This document shows positions 27,238 to 36,100 of a DNA stretch of 64,000 bases, piece by piece. The translations under genes were made by a program, and so were the position numbers. This DNA is from Defluviitalea phaphyphila. GTDB lineage: Bacteria > Bacillota > Clostridia > Lachnospirales > Defluviitaleaceae. The stretch spans positions 133,344 through 197,343 of the forward strand of contig NZ_JWID01000002.1 in the NCBI RefSeq assembly GCF_001466305.1, given 5' to 3'. The notes under the pieces are model-generated. The model ran no database searches, was not told the origin of the DNA, and saw only the letters and a program-made list of their open reading frames with translations. Position 1 is the stretch's first letter. Every line of letters begins with the position of its first letter.

Positions 27238-28272
27238 ATGAATATATTAATAGCACTTTTAGTTTTTGGGATTATTGTATTAATACATGAATTTGGACAT
27301 TATATTGTAGCTAAAAAGAGTGGAATTAAAGTAGAAGAATTTGCTATTGGAATGGGGCCTAAATTAATTAGTAAACAGTATGGAGAAACTTTATATTCTA
27401 TTAGAATTTTTCCTATAGGTGGATTTTGTAAGATGTTAGGGGAGGATGAAGGAGTACAAGATGAAAGAGCCTTCAGTAATAAATCAGTTCTTACTCGTAT
27501 AGCTGTTATAGCAGCAGGACCTATTATGAATTTGTTATTAGCGTTTATAATTATACTTTTCTTTGTAATTTCTGGTGGTTTTCTAACCACCGTTGTTAAT
27601 CAAGTTGCTCCTAATACACCTGCAGAACAAGCGGATATTAGAATTGGAGATAAGATAGTTGCTATAGATGGAAAGAAAATTAATATTAAAGAAGAAATAA
27701 GCTATATATTAGAGAAAACAAAAGACCAATCAATTGAAGTGACTATATTAAGAGATGGTAATAAAATTAAAAAAGAAATAAAGCCTATGTTAGATGAAGA
27801 AACTGGTAGATGGATGTTGGGAATAGGCTTTGAATTTAAAGAAGGTAAAGAAAATATATTAGAGAGTATTGCTCAAAGTTTCTGGAATGTAATTTTTCTT
27901 GTAAAACTTGTAATTGTAGGATTCTTTCAAATTATTACAGGACAAGTAGGAGCAGATAAAATAGCAGGACCTGTTGGAGTAATTGAAATGATTGGAGAAA
28001 GTTATGAGATAGGGCTAAAAACTAGTATAATTATGGCAATTCAAAATGTTATGTATTTAGCTGCATTAATTAGTGCTAATTTAGGAGTTATTAATTTACT
28101 TCCTATTCCTGCTTTAGATGGAGGAAGATTATTATTTTTAATAATTGAAGGATTAAGAGGGAAACCTATAAGTGTTGAAAAAGAAGGTTTAATACATTTC
28201 ATAGGATTTGTATTATTAATGGTTTTTATGGTGTTTATTTTATATAATGATTTATCAAAACTTGTAGCATAA
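27238..28272 (+). CDS. rseP: Membrane zinc site-2 protease RseP (RasP)
   Basis: 344 residues. The metal-binding His17-Glu-Phe-Gly-His21 is in the first membrane helix, and the third ligand Asp294 is in PALDGGRL near the C-terminus. A PDZ domain of about 115-195 lies between. There are four membrane segments. Site-2 proteases cut anti-sigma factors and signal-peptide remnants within the membrane. AGGTGAAG at the end of dxr is the ribosome binding site. Confidence 0.95.
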   Translation: MNILIALLVFGIIVLIHEFGHYIVAKKSGIKVEEFAIGMGPKLISKQYGETLYSIRIFPIGGFCKMLGEDEGVQDERAFSNKSVLTRIAVIAAGPIMNLLLAFIIILFFVISGGFLTTVVNQVAPNTPAEQADIRIGDKIVAIDGKKINIKEEISYILEKTKDQSIEVTILRDGNKIKKEIKPMLDEETGRWMLGIGFEFKEGKENILESIAQSFWNVIFLVKLVIVGFFQIITGQVGADKIAGPVGVIEMIGESYEIGLKTSIIMAIQNVMYLAALISANLGVINLLPIPALDGGRLLFLIIEGLRGKPISVEKEGLIHFIGFVLLMVFMVFILYNDLSKLVA

Positions 28273-28287
28273 GAACGGAGGAAATAA

Positions 28288-29328
28288 ATGAAGTCAAAGA
28301 CAGTTTTTGTTGGGGATGTTCCAATAGGAGGAGGGCATCCCATTGTTGTCCAATCTATGTGTAATACGGATACAAGGAATGTTAAAGAAACTGTAAAGCA
28401 AATTCATGCATTAGAAAAAGTAGGATGCGAAATAATTAGGGTTGCTATTCCAGATATGGAAGCAGCTAATGCAGTTAAAGAAATTAAAAGACAAATTAAT
28501 ATTCCTTTAGTTGCAGACATTCATTTTGATTATCGTTTAGCATTGGTTTGTGTAAAAAATGGAATAGATAAGATAAGGATTAATCCTGGAAATATTGGAG
28601 GAAAAGAAAAAATTAGAGAAGTTGTTAAAGCTGTAAAAGAACGTAATATACCAATTAGAATAGGAGTAAATTCTGGTTCCTTAGAAAAAGATTTATTAAA
28701 AAAATATGGTGGAGTTACGGCAGAAGCTTTAGTAGAAAGTGCAAAAAAACATATTTATTTATTAGAAGAAATGGATTTTAGCGATATTGTTGTATCTATT
28801 AAATCTTCTAATGTATTATTATCCTTAAAAGCTTATGAACAATTTTCGAAAGAAATGGACTATCCTCTTCATATAGGAATTACAGAAGCAGGAACATTAT
28901 GGAGTGGTACAATTAAATCAGCAGTGGGAATAGGAGCTATTTTATCTAGGGGAATAGGAGACACTATTAGGGTATCTCTTACAGGAGACCCAATTGAAGA
29001 AGTAAAAGTGGGGAAAGAAATCTTAAAAGCTCTTAATCTTAGAAATTTCGGAATAGAATTTATATCTTGTCCTACTTGTGGAAGAACAGAAATAGATTTA
29101 ATATCTTTAGCAAATGAAGTTGAAAAAAAGTGTGCCAATAAAGATAAAAAAATAAAAGTAGCAATAATGGGATGTGCTGTAAACGGGCCAGGAGAGGCTA
29201 AAGAAGCAGATATAGGAATTGCTGGTGGTAAAGGAGTAGGATTAATATTTAAAAAAGGGAAAATTATAAAAAAAGTACCAGAGGAACAATTATTAGATGT
29301 ACTTTTAGAAGAAATTGATAAATTATAA
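28288..29328 (+). CDS. ispG: 4-hydroxy-3-methylbut-2-enyl diphosphate synthase (GcpE)
   Basis: 346 residues. [14 protein letters not shown] at the N-terminus, the TIM-barrel motif [14 protein letters not shown] and [11 protein letters not shown], and the iron-sulfur cysteines of [12 protein letters not shown] and [20 protein letters not shown] identify GcpE. It reduces MEcPP to HMBPP in isoprenoid synthesis and needs a 4Fe-4S cluster, which suits an anaerobe. CGGAGGAAA precedes the ATG. Confidence 0.97.
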   Translation: MKSKTVFVGDVPIGGGHPIVVQSMCNTDTRNVKETVKQIHALEKVGCEIIRVAIPDMEAANAVKEIKRQINIPLVADIHFDYRLALVCVKNGIDKIRINPGNIGGKEKIREVVKAVKERNIPIRIGVNSGSLEKDLLKKYGGVTAEALVESAKKHIYLLEEMDFSDIVVSIKSSNVLLSLKAYEQFSKEMDYPLHIGITEAGTLWSGTIKSAVGIGAILSRGIGDTIRVSLTGDPIEEVKVGKEILKALNLRNFGIEFISCPTCGRTEIDLISLANEVEKKCANKDKKIKVAIMGCAVNGPGEAKEADIGIAGGKGVGLIFKKGKIIKKVPEEQLLDVLLEEIDKL

Positions 29329-29354
29329 ATAAATTAAATATAGGGGGCTTTTCA

Positions 29355-32300
29355 ATGCATCAAAATGAAAACTGTCAGAGTTTTCTAAAAGTATTCCCGA
29401 ACGTATATATGGATAATTCTATAAAAGAATTATTAAAAGAAGCCATGATAACTAATATAAAGATATTTACTAAATTAAGAAAAATAGAAATAACTTTATC
29501 TAATAATGCTATTATTCATCAAGAAGTTTTAAACAAATTAAGTATTCAAATAAAAAACCAATTTCCAGGAATTAATAAAGTTTTAATAAAAACTAAATTT
29601 AATTTATTAAAGAATCAGTCTCCAAAAAAATTAATGTATTTATATTGGGATAATATACTTCATGCTATTCATGATGAAAATCCTATTTGTTCAGGAATTT
29701 TAAAAGAATGCCCTTGGAAAGTTGATAAAGATAATAATTTGATAATATCAGTAAATAATTATCAATTTTTATATCTTAAAAAAAAGAAAGTAGACCAATG
29801 CATTCAAAATATGTTAAAAGAACAATTAGGAATAAATATGGAAGTTTTATTGCAAGCAGAAGAAGTATCTGTGAAAGAAAAAGAAATATACGAAAAAAAT
29901 TTATTTTCTAAGGAACAAGAAGTAGTAAAAGAAATAGCATTAAATATATCTAATGAAATTAAAAACAACAAAGAAGATAAAGAAAAGAAAAAAGATAAAG
30001 AAGATAATCCTATTATTATAGGAAAAGAAATAAAGTCCTCTTCAATAGATATAAAAGAAATTTCAGAAGAGATAGGAGAAGCAATTATAGAAGGATGTAT
30101 TATTGCACTTGATATTAAAGAAACTAAAAATGGTAAATATATAGTTACTTTTGATGTTACTGATTATAAAGATTCTATTACAGTTAAAATGTTTTTAAAA
30201 AAAGAACAATTTATATCAAACATTAAAGATAAATTAAAAAAAGATATATATGTTAAAGTTAGAGGGTTTGTACAGTTTGATCCTTATTCAAGAGAAATAG
30301 TTATTATTGGGAAAGACATAAATAAAAAGCAAAATTCTAAAATTAGAATGGATAATGCGTCAGAAAAAAGAGTAGAGCTTCATGTTCATACACAAATGAG
30401 TAGTATGGATGGAATTTCTTCTGTTGATTCTTTAGTTAAAAGAGCAGCAGAATGGGGACATTCTGCTATTGCAATTACAGACCATGGAGTTGTACAAGCT
30501 TATCCTGATGCTGCTATGGCAAGTAAAAAATATGGAATAAAAATTATTTATGGTATAGAAGCTTATTTAGTAGATGATTTAAAAGCTATAGTGCAATCTC
30601 CTAGAAATCAAAGTTTAAATGATACGTTTGTAGTATTTGATATTGAAACTACAGGATTAAAAGCTGGTAAAGATAGAATAACAGAAATAGGTGCTGTAAA
30701 AATAAAAAACAGAAAAATTGTAGATTATTATAGTACATTTGTGAATCCTGAAATACCAATTCCTCAAAATATTCAAGAATTAACGGGAATAACAGACGAA
30801 ATGGTAGCTAATGCTCCTAAAATAGAAGAAGCATTAGTAGAATTTTTAGATTTTGTAGAAGATAGTGTAGTAGTTGCTCACAATGCTAATTTTGATGTTG
30901 GATTTATAAGATATTTTAGCAATTTATATTCTAAGGATTTTAAAAATACAGTATTAGATACTCTTGAATTAAGTAGATTATTATTTCCAACTTTAAAAAA
31001 ACATAAGTTAAATATTATCGCTAAACATTTAAATATTTCTTTAGAAAATCATCATAGGGCAGTAGATGATGCAAAAGCTACAGCTGAAATTTTTATAAAA
31101 TGTATGGAAATACTTTCCGAAAGAAAAGTTGATAATATAAATCAAATTAATGCTTTAGCCAGTGAATCTATTGATATAAAAAAATTAAAAACATATCACG
31201 CAATAATATTAGTAAAAAATCATACAGGTTTAATAAATTTATATAAATTAGTATCAAAATCACATATAGATTATTTTCATAAAAAACCAAGAATTTCAAA
31301 AAGCTTATATTTAAAATATAAAGAAGGATTAATTATAGGAAGTGCTTGTGAGGCTGGAGAATTATATAGAGCTATATTAGAAAATAAACCTGAAAATGAA
31401 ATAAAAGAAATAGCTTCATTTTATGATTACTTAGAAATTCAACCGTTAGGAAATAACCAATTTTTATTAGATAATGGAAAATTAGATTCTATAGAAGAAT
31501 TAAAAAATATTAATAAGTATATTGTAAATTTAGGAGAAGAATTAAATAAATTAGTAGTTGCAACTTGCGATGTCCATTTTATAGATCCAGAAGATGAAGT
31601 ATTTAGAAGAATTATTATGGCAGGTCAAGGATTTGCAGATGCAGATAAACAAGCTCCCCTATATTTAAGAACAACGGAAGAAATGCTTAAAGAATTTGAA
31701 TATTTAGGAGAAGAAAAAGCTAAAGAAGTAGTTATCAAAAATACAAATAAAATCGAAAAAATGATAGATACTATTAAACCTATTCCAGATGAAACTTTTC
31801 CACCTAAAATTGATGGAGCCGAAGAAGAACTTACAAGAATTACTATGGAAAAAGCAAAATCAATCTATGGAGATCCACTTCCAACTCCAGTACAAGAAAG
31901 ATTAGATAAAGAACTAAATTCTATTATTAAAAATGGTTTTGCTGTTTTGTATATTATTGCACAAAAGTTAGTTTGGAAATCATTAGAAGATGGATATTTA
32001 GTTGGGTCAAGGGGTTCTGTTGGATCTTCTTTCGTAGCAACTATGGCATCTATTACAGAGGTTAACCCTCTTCCTCCACACTATGTTTGTCCTAATTGTA
32101 AATATTCTGATTTTGATTCTGAGACTGTAAAACAGTTTGCTGGAGGATCAGGATGTGATATGCCTGATAAAAATTGTCCTAAGTGTGGAAGTAAGATGAA
32201 TAAAGATGGACATGATATACCTTTTGAAACTTTTTTAGGATTTGATGGAGATAAAGAACCTGATATTGACCTTAATTTTTCAGGAGATTATCAACCTAGA

Positions 32301-33680
32301 GCTCATGAATATACAGAAGAACTTTTTGGGAAAGGGCATGTATTTAGAGCAGGTACTATAGGTACTTTAGCTGAAAAAACAGCTTATGGATTTGTAAAAA
32401 AATATTTAGAAAGCAAAGGAGAAATTGTAAGGAATGCAGAAATAAATCGTCTTGTTAAGGGATGTACTGGAATAAAAAGAACAACTGGACAGCATCCAGG
32501 AGGACTTATGGTTGTTCCAAGAGATCATGAGATATATGAATTTTGTCCTGTTCAAAGACCCGCTAATGATGTAAATTCAACGACAATAACAACACATTTT
32601 GATTATCATTCAATTAGTGGAAGATTGTTAAAATTAGATATATTAGGTCATGACGATCCTACAGTTATAAGAATGCTTCAAGATTTAACAGGAATTAATC
32701 CACAAGAAATCCCGTTGGATGATGAAAAAACTATGTCTTTATTTACTTCTACAGAAGCTTTAGGAGTAAAACCTGAAGATATAGGTAGTGAAGTTGGAAC
32801 CTTTGGGCTTCCAGAATTTGGGACGAAATTTGTTCGACAGATGTTGGTAGATACAAAACCTAAAACTTTTGCTGAATTAATTAGAATTTCAGGCTTATCA
32901 CATGGAACAGATGTATGGTTAAATAATGCACAAGAATTAGTTAGGTCTAATGTTGCCACCCTTTCAGAAGTTATATCTACCCGTGATGATATAATGGTAT
33001 ATTTAATTCTTAAGGGAGTAGAAAAAAAGCATGCCTTTAAAATTATGGAAAAGGTTAGAAAAGGGAAAGGACTTTCTCCTGAAGATGAAAAAGAAATGAG
33101 AGCTGCAAAAGTTCCAGAATGGTATATTGAATCATGTAAGAAAATTAAATATATGTTTCCTAAGGCTCATGCAGCAGCTTATGTAATGATGGCATTTAGA
33201 ATAGCTTATTTTAAAGTATATTATCCAGAAGCTTTTTATGTTACTTATTTTACTGTTAGAGCAGAAGATTTTGATTACTGTTCAATGTGTAAGGGAGTAG
33301 ATAAAGTTAGATTAGCCATAAAACAACTAGAAGAAAAAGGGAATAAACTTACTGCAAAAGAAAAAGGGACACTTACAGTTTTAGAAATTGTTTTAGAGAT
33401 GTATGCAAGAGGAATTAAATTTGTTCCTATTGATTTATATAAATCAGAAGCTTTAAAATTTCAAATTACAGAAGAAGGAATTCTTCCACCTTTAAATGCT
33501 TTACAAGGATTAGGAAATACAGCAGCTAAGAACATTGTTGAAGAACGAAAAAAAGGAGAGTTTATATCTATTGAGAATTTAAGAGAAAGGACAAAAATTA
33601 GTAAAACTGTTATAGAAGTTATGAAAGAAAATGGTATTTTAGATGGAATACCAGAAAATAGTCAATTAAGTTTATTTTAA
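29355..33680 (+). CDS. polC: DNA polymerase III alpha subunit, PolC type
   Basis: 1441 residues, normal for PolC. In order: N-terminal domain (1-220), OB fold (about 240-330), PHP segment (RVELHVHTQMSSMDG, about 338), an inserted DEDDh exonuclease (VVFDIETTGLKAGKDRI, about 425-590), the rest of PHP, and the polymerase core with GSRGSVGSSFVATM and DKEPDIDLNFSGDYQ. A zinc-binding cluster CPNCKYSDF...CPKCG precedes the palm. It is the Gram-positive replicative polymerase with built-in proofreading. AGGGGG precedes the ATG. All catalytic motifs are intact. Confidence 0.97.
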   Translation: MHQNENCQSFLKVFPNVYMDNSIKELLKEAMITNIKIFTKLRKIEITLSNNAIIHQEVLNKLSIQIKNQFPGINKVLIKTKFNLLKNQSPKKLMYLYWDNILHAIHDENPICSGILKECPWKVDKDNNLIISVNNYQFLYLKKKKVDQCIQNMLKEQLGINMEVLLQAEEVSVKEKEIYEKNLFSKEQEVVKEIALNISNEIKNNKEDKEKKKDKEDNPIIIGKEIKSSSIDIKEISEEIGEAIIEGCIIALDIKETKNGKYIVTFDVTDYKDSITVKMFLKKEQFISNIKDKLKKDIYVKVRGFVQFDPYSREIVIIGKDINKKQNSKIRMDNASEKRVELHVHTQMSSMDGISSVDSLVKRAAEWGHSAIAITDHGVVQAYPDAAMASKKYGIKIIYGIEAYLVDDLKAIVQSPRNQSLNDTFVVFDIETTGLKAGKDRITEIGAVKIKNRKIVDYYSTFVNPEIPIPQNIQELTGITDEMVANAPKIEEALVEFLDFVEDSVVVAHNANFDVGFIRYFSNLYSKDFKNTVLDTLELSRLLFPTLKKHKLNIIAKHLNISLENHHRAVDDAKATAEIFIKCMEILSERKVDNINQINALASESIDIKKLKTYHAIILVKNHTGLINLYKLVSKSHIDYFHKKPRISKSLYLKYKEGLIIGSACEAGELYRAILENKPENEIKEIASFYDYLEIQPLGNNQFLLDNGKLDSIEELKNINKYIVNLGEELNKLVVATCDVHFIDPEDEVFRRIIMAGQGFADADKQAPLYLRTTEEMLKEFEYLGEEKAKEVVIKNTNKIEKMIDTIKPIPDETFPPKIDGAEEELTRITMEKAKSIYGDPLPTPVQERLDKELNSIIKNGFAVLYIIAQKLVWKSLEDGYLVGSRGSVGSSFVATMASITEVNPLPPHYVCPNCKYSDFDSETVKQFAGGSGCDMPDKNCPKCGSKMNKDGHDIPFETFLGFDGDKEPDIDLNFSGDYQPRAHEYTEELFGKGHVFRAGTIGTLAEKTAYGFVKKYLESKGEIVRNAEINRLVKGCTGIKRTTGQHPGGLMVVPRDHEIYEFCPVQRPANDVNSTTITTHFDYHSISGRLLKLDILGHDDPTVIRMLQDLTGINPQEIPLDDEKTMSLFTSTEALGVKPEDIGSEVGTFGLPEFGTKFVRQMLVDTKPKTFAELIRISGLSHGTDVWLNNAQELVRSNVATLSEVISTRDDIMVYLILKGVEKKHAFKIMEKVRKGKGLSPEDEKEMRAAKVPEWYIESCKKIKYMFPKAHAAAYVMMAFRIAYFKVYYPEAFYVTYFTVRAEDFDYCSMCKGVDKVRLAIKQLEEKGNKLTAKEKGTLTVLEIVLEMYARGIKFVPIDLYKSEALKFQITEEGILPPLNALQGLGNTAAKNIVEERKKGEFISIENLRERTKISKTVIEVMKENGILDGIPENSQLSLF

Positions 33681-33703
33681 ACTTAAGAAAAATACTTTTT
33701 AAC

Positions 33704-33732
33704 TTGCAATTCTTTACTGGTAATGTTATAAT
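33704..33732 (+). promoter_or_regulatory. Sigma-A promoter of the rimP-nusA-infB operon
   Basis: TTGCAA (-35) at 33704-33709, a 17-base spacer, then TATAAT (-10) at 33727-33732 with TGT just upstream (extended -10). Transcription should begin near 33739, giving a leader of about 180 bases before rimP. The remaining gap 33799-33921 holds A/T-rich sequence and one weak hairpin. Confidence 0.82.
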
Positions 33733-33772
33733 CATAAATAGTAGAGATATCAAATAAAATTTTCGAACGATA

Positions 33773-33798
33773 AAAGAGTGGGTTAGAGCCCACTCTTT
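33773..33798 (+). ncRNA. Leader hairpin of the rimP operon
   Basis: AAAGAGTGGG (33773-33782) pairs perfectly with CCCACTCTTT (33789-33798) around TTAGAG. There is no long T-tract directly after it, so it does not look like a strong terminator. It lies within the 5' leader about 35 bases after the predicted transcription start. Similar GTGGG hairpins precede rimP in other Firmicutes as I recall; a regulatory or stability role is inferred. Confidence 0.55.
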
Positions 33799-33921
33799 CT
33801 ATTGTAATAAGAATAAAATTTTAAATGTATATGAAATATTTTTTTAAAAAAAACTATATAGGAAGGTCAAAATAAAAAAGGGAGATTTTTTTATTAAACT
33901 GTTAAGAGAGAGGATGATTAA

Positions 33922-34386
33922 ATGGCTAAAAAAAAGATTGAGCAATTAGTAGAAGCTTATTTAGCACCTATTATAGAAGAATATAAATTTGAATTAGTTG
34001 ACGTAGAATACGTAAAAGAAGGATCTAATTGGTATCTTAGAATTTTTATTGATAAAGAAGGAGGAATTACGATTGATGATTGTGAGTTAGTATCAAGGTC
34101 TTTAGAAAAAAAATTAGATGAAGAAGACCCTATTAAAGATTCTTATATTTTAGAAGTAAGTTCTCCAGGATTAGATCGTCCTTTAAAAAAAGAATCAGAC
34201 TTTGAGAAATTTAAAGGGCAAGTTGTAGATGTCAAATTGTACAAAGCTGTTAATAAAAAGAAAGAATATAGAGGAGAACTTAAAGGACTAGAAAATAATA
34301 TAGTAAAAATAATAGATGAAGATGGGCAAGAATTAGCTTTTGATAGAAATGATATTGCCATCATTAGATTAGCAATTTTATTTTAA
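33922..34386 (+). CDS. rimP: Ribosome maturation factor RimP
   Basis: 154 residues. FELVDVEYVKEGSNWYLRIFID, ITIDDCELVSRSLEKKLDEED and LEVSSPGLDRPLK are the family motifs. A C-terminal SH3-like domain follows. RimP acts in 30S maturation with S12. GAGAGGATG is the site before the ATG. It opens the classic rimP-nusA-rnpM-ylxQ-infB-rbfA operon. Confidence 0.96.
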   Translation: MAKKKIEQLVEAYLAPIIEEYKFELVDVEYVKEGSNWYLRIFIDKEGGITIDDCELVSRSLEKKLDEEDPIKDSYILEVSSPGLDRPLKKESDFEKFKGQVVDVKLYKAVNKKKEYRGELKGLENNIVKIIDEDGQELAFDRNDIAIIRLAILF

Positions 34387-34402
34387 TATAGGAGGTAAAA
34401 AA

Positions 34403-35479
34403 ATGAACGCCGAATTCATCGGTGCCTTAGAGCAATTAGAAAAAGAAAAAGGAATAGACAAAGAATTACTTATAGAAGCAATTGAAACATCTTTAGTTTC
34501 AGCATGTAAAAAAAATTTTGGAACTTCGCAAAACATAAGGGTATCAATTGATAGAGAAAATGGAGATGTGGCAGTTTATGCTAAAAAAGAAGTTGTAGAA
34601 AAAGTAGATAATGAAGCATTGCAAATTTCCATAGAAGAAGCTAAAAATTTAAATGGGAATTATACTATAGGAGATATTGTAGATATTGAAGTAACACCTA
34701 AAAATTTTGGAAGGATTGCGGCTCAAACAGCAAAGCAAGTCGTAGTTCAAAGAATAAGAGAAGCAGAACGTGAAATAATATATAATCAATATATTACTAA
34801 AGAAAAAGATATAGTTACAGGTATTATACAGAGGAAAGAAAGAAAAAATATTATGATTAATTTAGGAAAAACAGAAGCTATTTTACCCCCAACTGAGCAA
34901 ATTCCAGGAGAGGAATATAATTTTAATACTCGAATAAAAGTTTATATACTGGAAGTTAGACAAACAACAAAAGGACCTCAAATATACGTGTCCAGAACTC
35001 ATCCAGAACTTGTAAAAAGATTATTTGAACAAGAAGTTCCTGAAGTGTATGAAGGAATAGTTGAAATAAAAAGCATTTCAAGAGAAGCCGGTTTTAGAAC
35101 TAAAATAGCAGTTCATTCTAATGATGAAGAAGTGGACCCAGTAGGAGCTTGTGTAGGACAAAATGGGCAGAGAGTAAATGTTATTGTAAATGAGCTTAGA
35201 GGAGAAAAAATAGATATTATTCAATGGAGTGAAGAGCCTGAAAAATATATTGCAGCTGCATTAAGTCCATCAAATGTATTAAAAGTATTTATAAATGAAG
35301 AAGATAAAAGTGCAAAAGTAGTAGTTCCAGATTATCAATTATCTTTAGCTATTGGTAAGGAAGGTCAAAATGCTAGATTAGCTGCTAAATTAACAGGATG
35401 GAAAATAGATATAAAAAGTGAGTCTCAAGCTAAAAAAATAGGACTTATTGAAGAATATGAAAATAATGAAGAAAATTAA
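34403..35479 (+). CDS. nusA: Transcription termination/antitermination factor NusA
   Basis: 358 residues: an N-terminal RNA polymerase binding domain (about 1-125), an S1 domain (about 130-200, GIIQRKERKNIMINLGKTEA), KH1 with VDPVGACVGQNGQRVNVIVNEL and KH2 with SLAIGKEGQNARLAAKLTGW. The acidic repeats of enterobacterial NusA are absent, as usual in Firmicutes. It modulates pausing and termination. TAGGAGGT precedes the ATG. Confidence 0.97.
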   Translation: MNAEFIGALEQLEKEKGIDKELLIEAIETSLVSACKKNFGTSQNIRVSIDRENGDVAVYAKKEVVEKVDNEALQISIEEAKNLNGNYTIGDIVDIEVTPKNFGRIAAQTAKQVVVQRIREAEREIIYNQYITKEKDIVTGIIQRKERKNIMINLGKTEAILPPTEQIPGEEYNFNTRIKVYILEVRQTTKGPQIYVSRTHPELVKRLFEQEVPEVYEGIVEIKSISREAGFRTKIAVHSNDEEVDPVGACVGQNGQRVNVIVNELRGEKIDIIQWSEEPEKYIAAALSPSNVLKVFINEEDKSAKVVVPDYQLSLAIGKEGQNARLAAKLTGWKIDIKSESQAKKIGLIEEYENNEEN

Positions 35480-35504
35480 TAATGAATTTTAGGGGAGTGA
35501 ATAT

Positions 35505-35777
35505 ATGAAAAAAAGAAAAATTCCTCTTAGAAAATGTACTGGTTGTCAAGAAATGAAAAATAAAAAAGAATTAATAAGAATTGTAAGGAATAAAGAAGGA
35601 GAATTTTCATTAGATTTTACTGGTAAAAAACCAGGAAGAGGGGCATATATATGTCCTAATGAAGATTGTTTAATAAAGGCTCAAAAGCTTAAAGGATTAG
35701 AAAGATCATTTAAAGTAGCAGTTCCTAAAGAAATATATGATGATTTAAGAAGCGAGTTGAGGAAGAAAAATGAATAA
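35505..35777 (+). CDS. rnpM: RNase P modulator RnpM (YlxR)
   Basis: 90 residues. PLRKCTGCQEMKNKKELIRIV and GRGAYICPNEDCLIKAQKLK are the DUF448/YlxR signatures. Recent work, as I recall, names it RnpM, which binds RNase P RNA. AGGGGAG precedes the ATG. It overlaps the next gene by eight bases. Confidence 0.93.
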   Translation: MKKRKIPLRKCTGCQEMKNKKELIRIVRNKEGEFSLDFTGKKPGRGAYICPNEDCLIKAQKLKGLERSFKVAVPKEIYDDLRSELRKKNE

Positions 35778-36081
35778 TTCTATTTTTTCTATGATAAGCT
35801 TATGTCAAAAAGCTGGAAAACTTTTATCAGGAGAATTTAAATGTGAGCAAGCAATAAAAAATGGAAAAGCAAAAATGGTTATTATTGCAGAAGACGCTTC
35901 TGCTAATACTAAAAAATTATTTAAAGATAAATGTAATTATAGAAATATTCCTATATATGAATTTGGGTCTAAAGAAAAATTAGGTAAAATTATAGGGAAA
36001 AGACAAAGGGCTTCTTTAGTAGTATTAGATGAAAATTTTTATGTTAAATTAAAAGAATTACTAGAGAAAGAAAAGATGTAA
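35770..36081 (+). CDS. ylxQ: L7Ae-family RNA-binding protein YlxQ
   Basis: 103 residues of the ribosomal L7Ae/L30e/S12e fold. LCQKAGKLLSGEFKCEQAIK and KMVIIAEDASANTKKLFKDKC are typical. Family members bind kink-turn RNA. Its role here is not defined. The start overlaps rnpM, with GAGTTGAGGAAG upstream as binding site. Confidence 0.9.
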   Translation: MNNSIFSMISLCQKAGKLLSGEFKCEQAIKNGKAKMVIIAEDASANTKKLFKDKCNYRNIPIYEFGSKEKLGKIIGKRQRASLVVLDENFYVKLKELLEKEKM

Positions 36082-36100
36082 ATTATTGGAGGTGTAGTAT

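Noticed and set aside
33871-33895. A/T hairpin before rimP as a terminator
   Set aside because: The stem has no G-C pairs and it lies 27 bases before the gene it would block; it is at most a weak leader fold.
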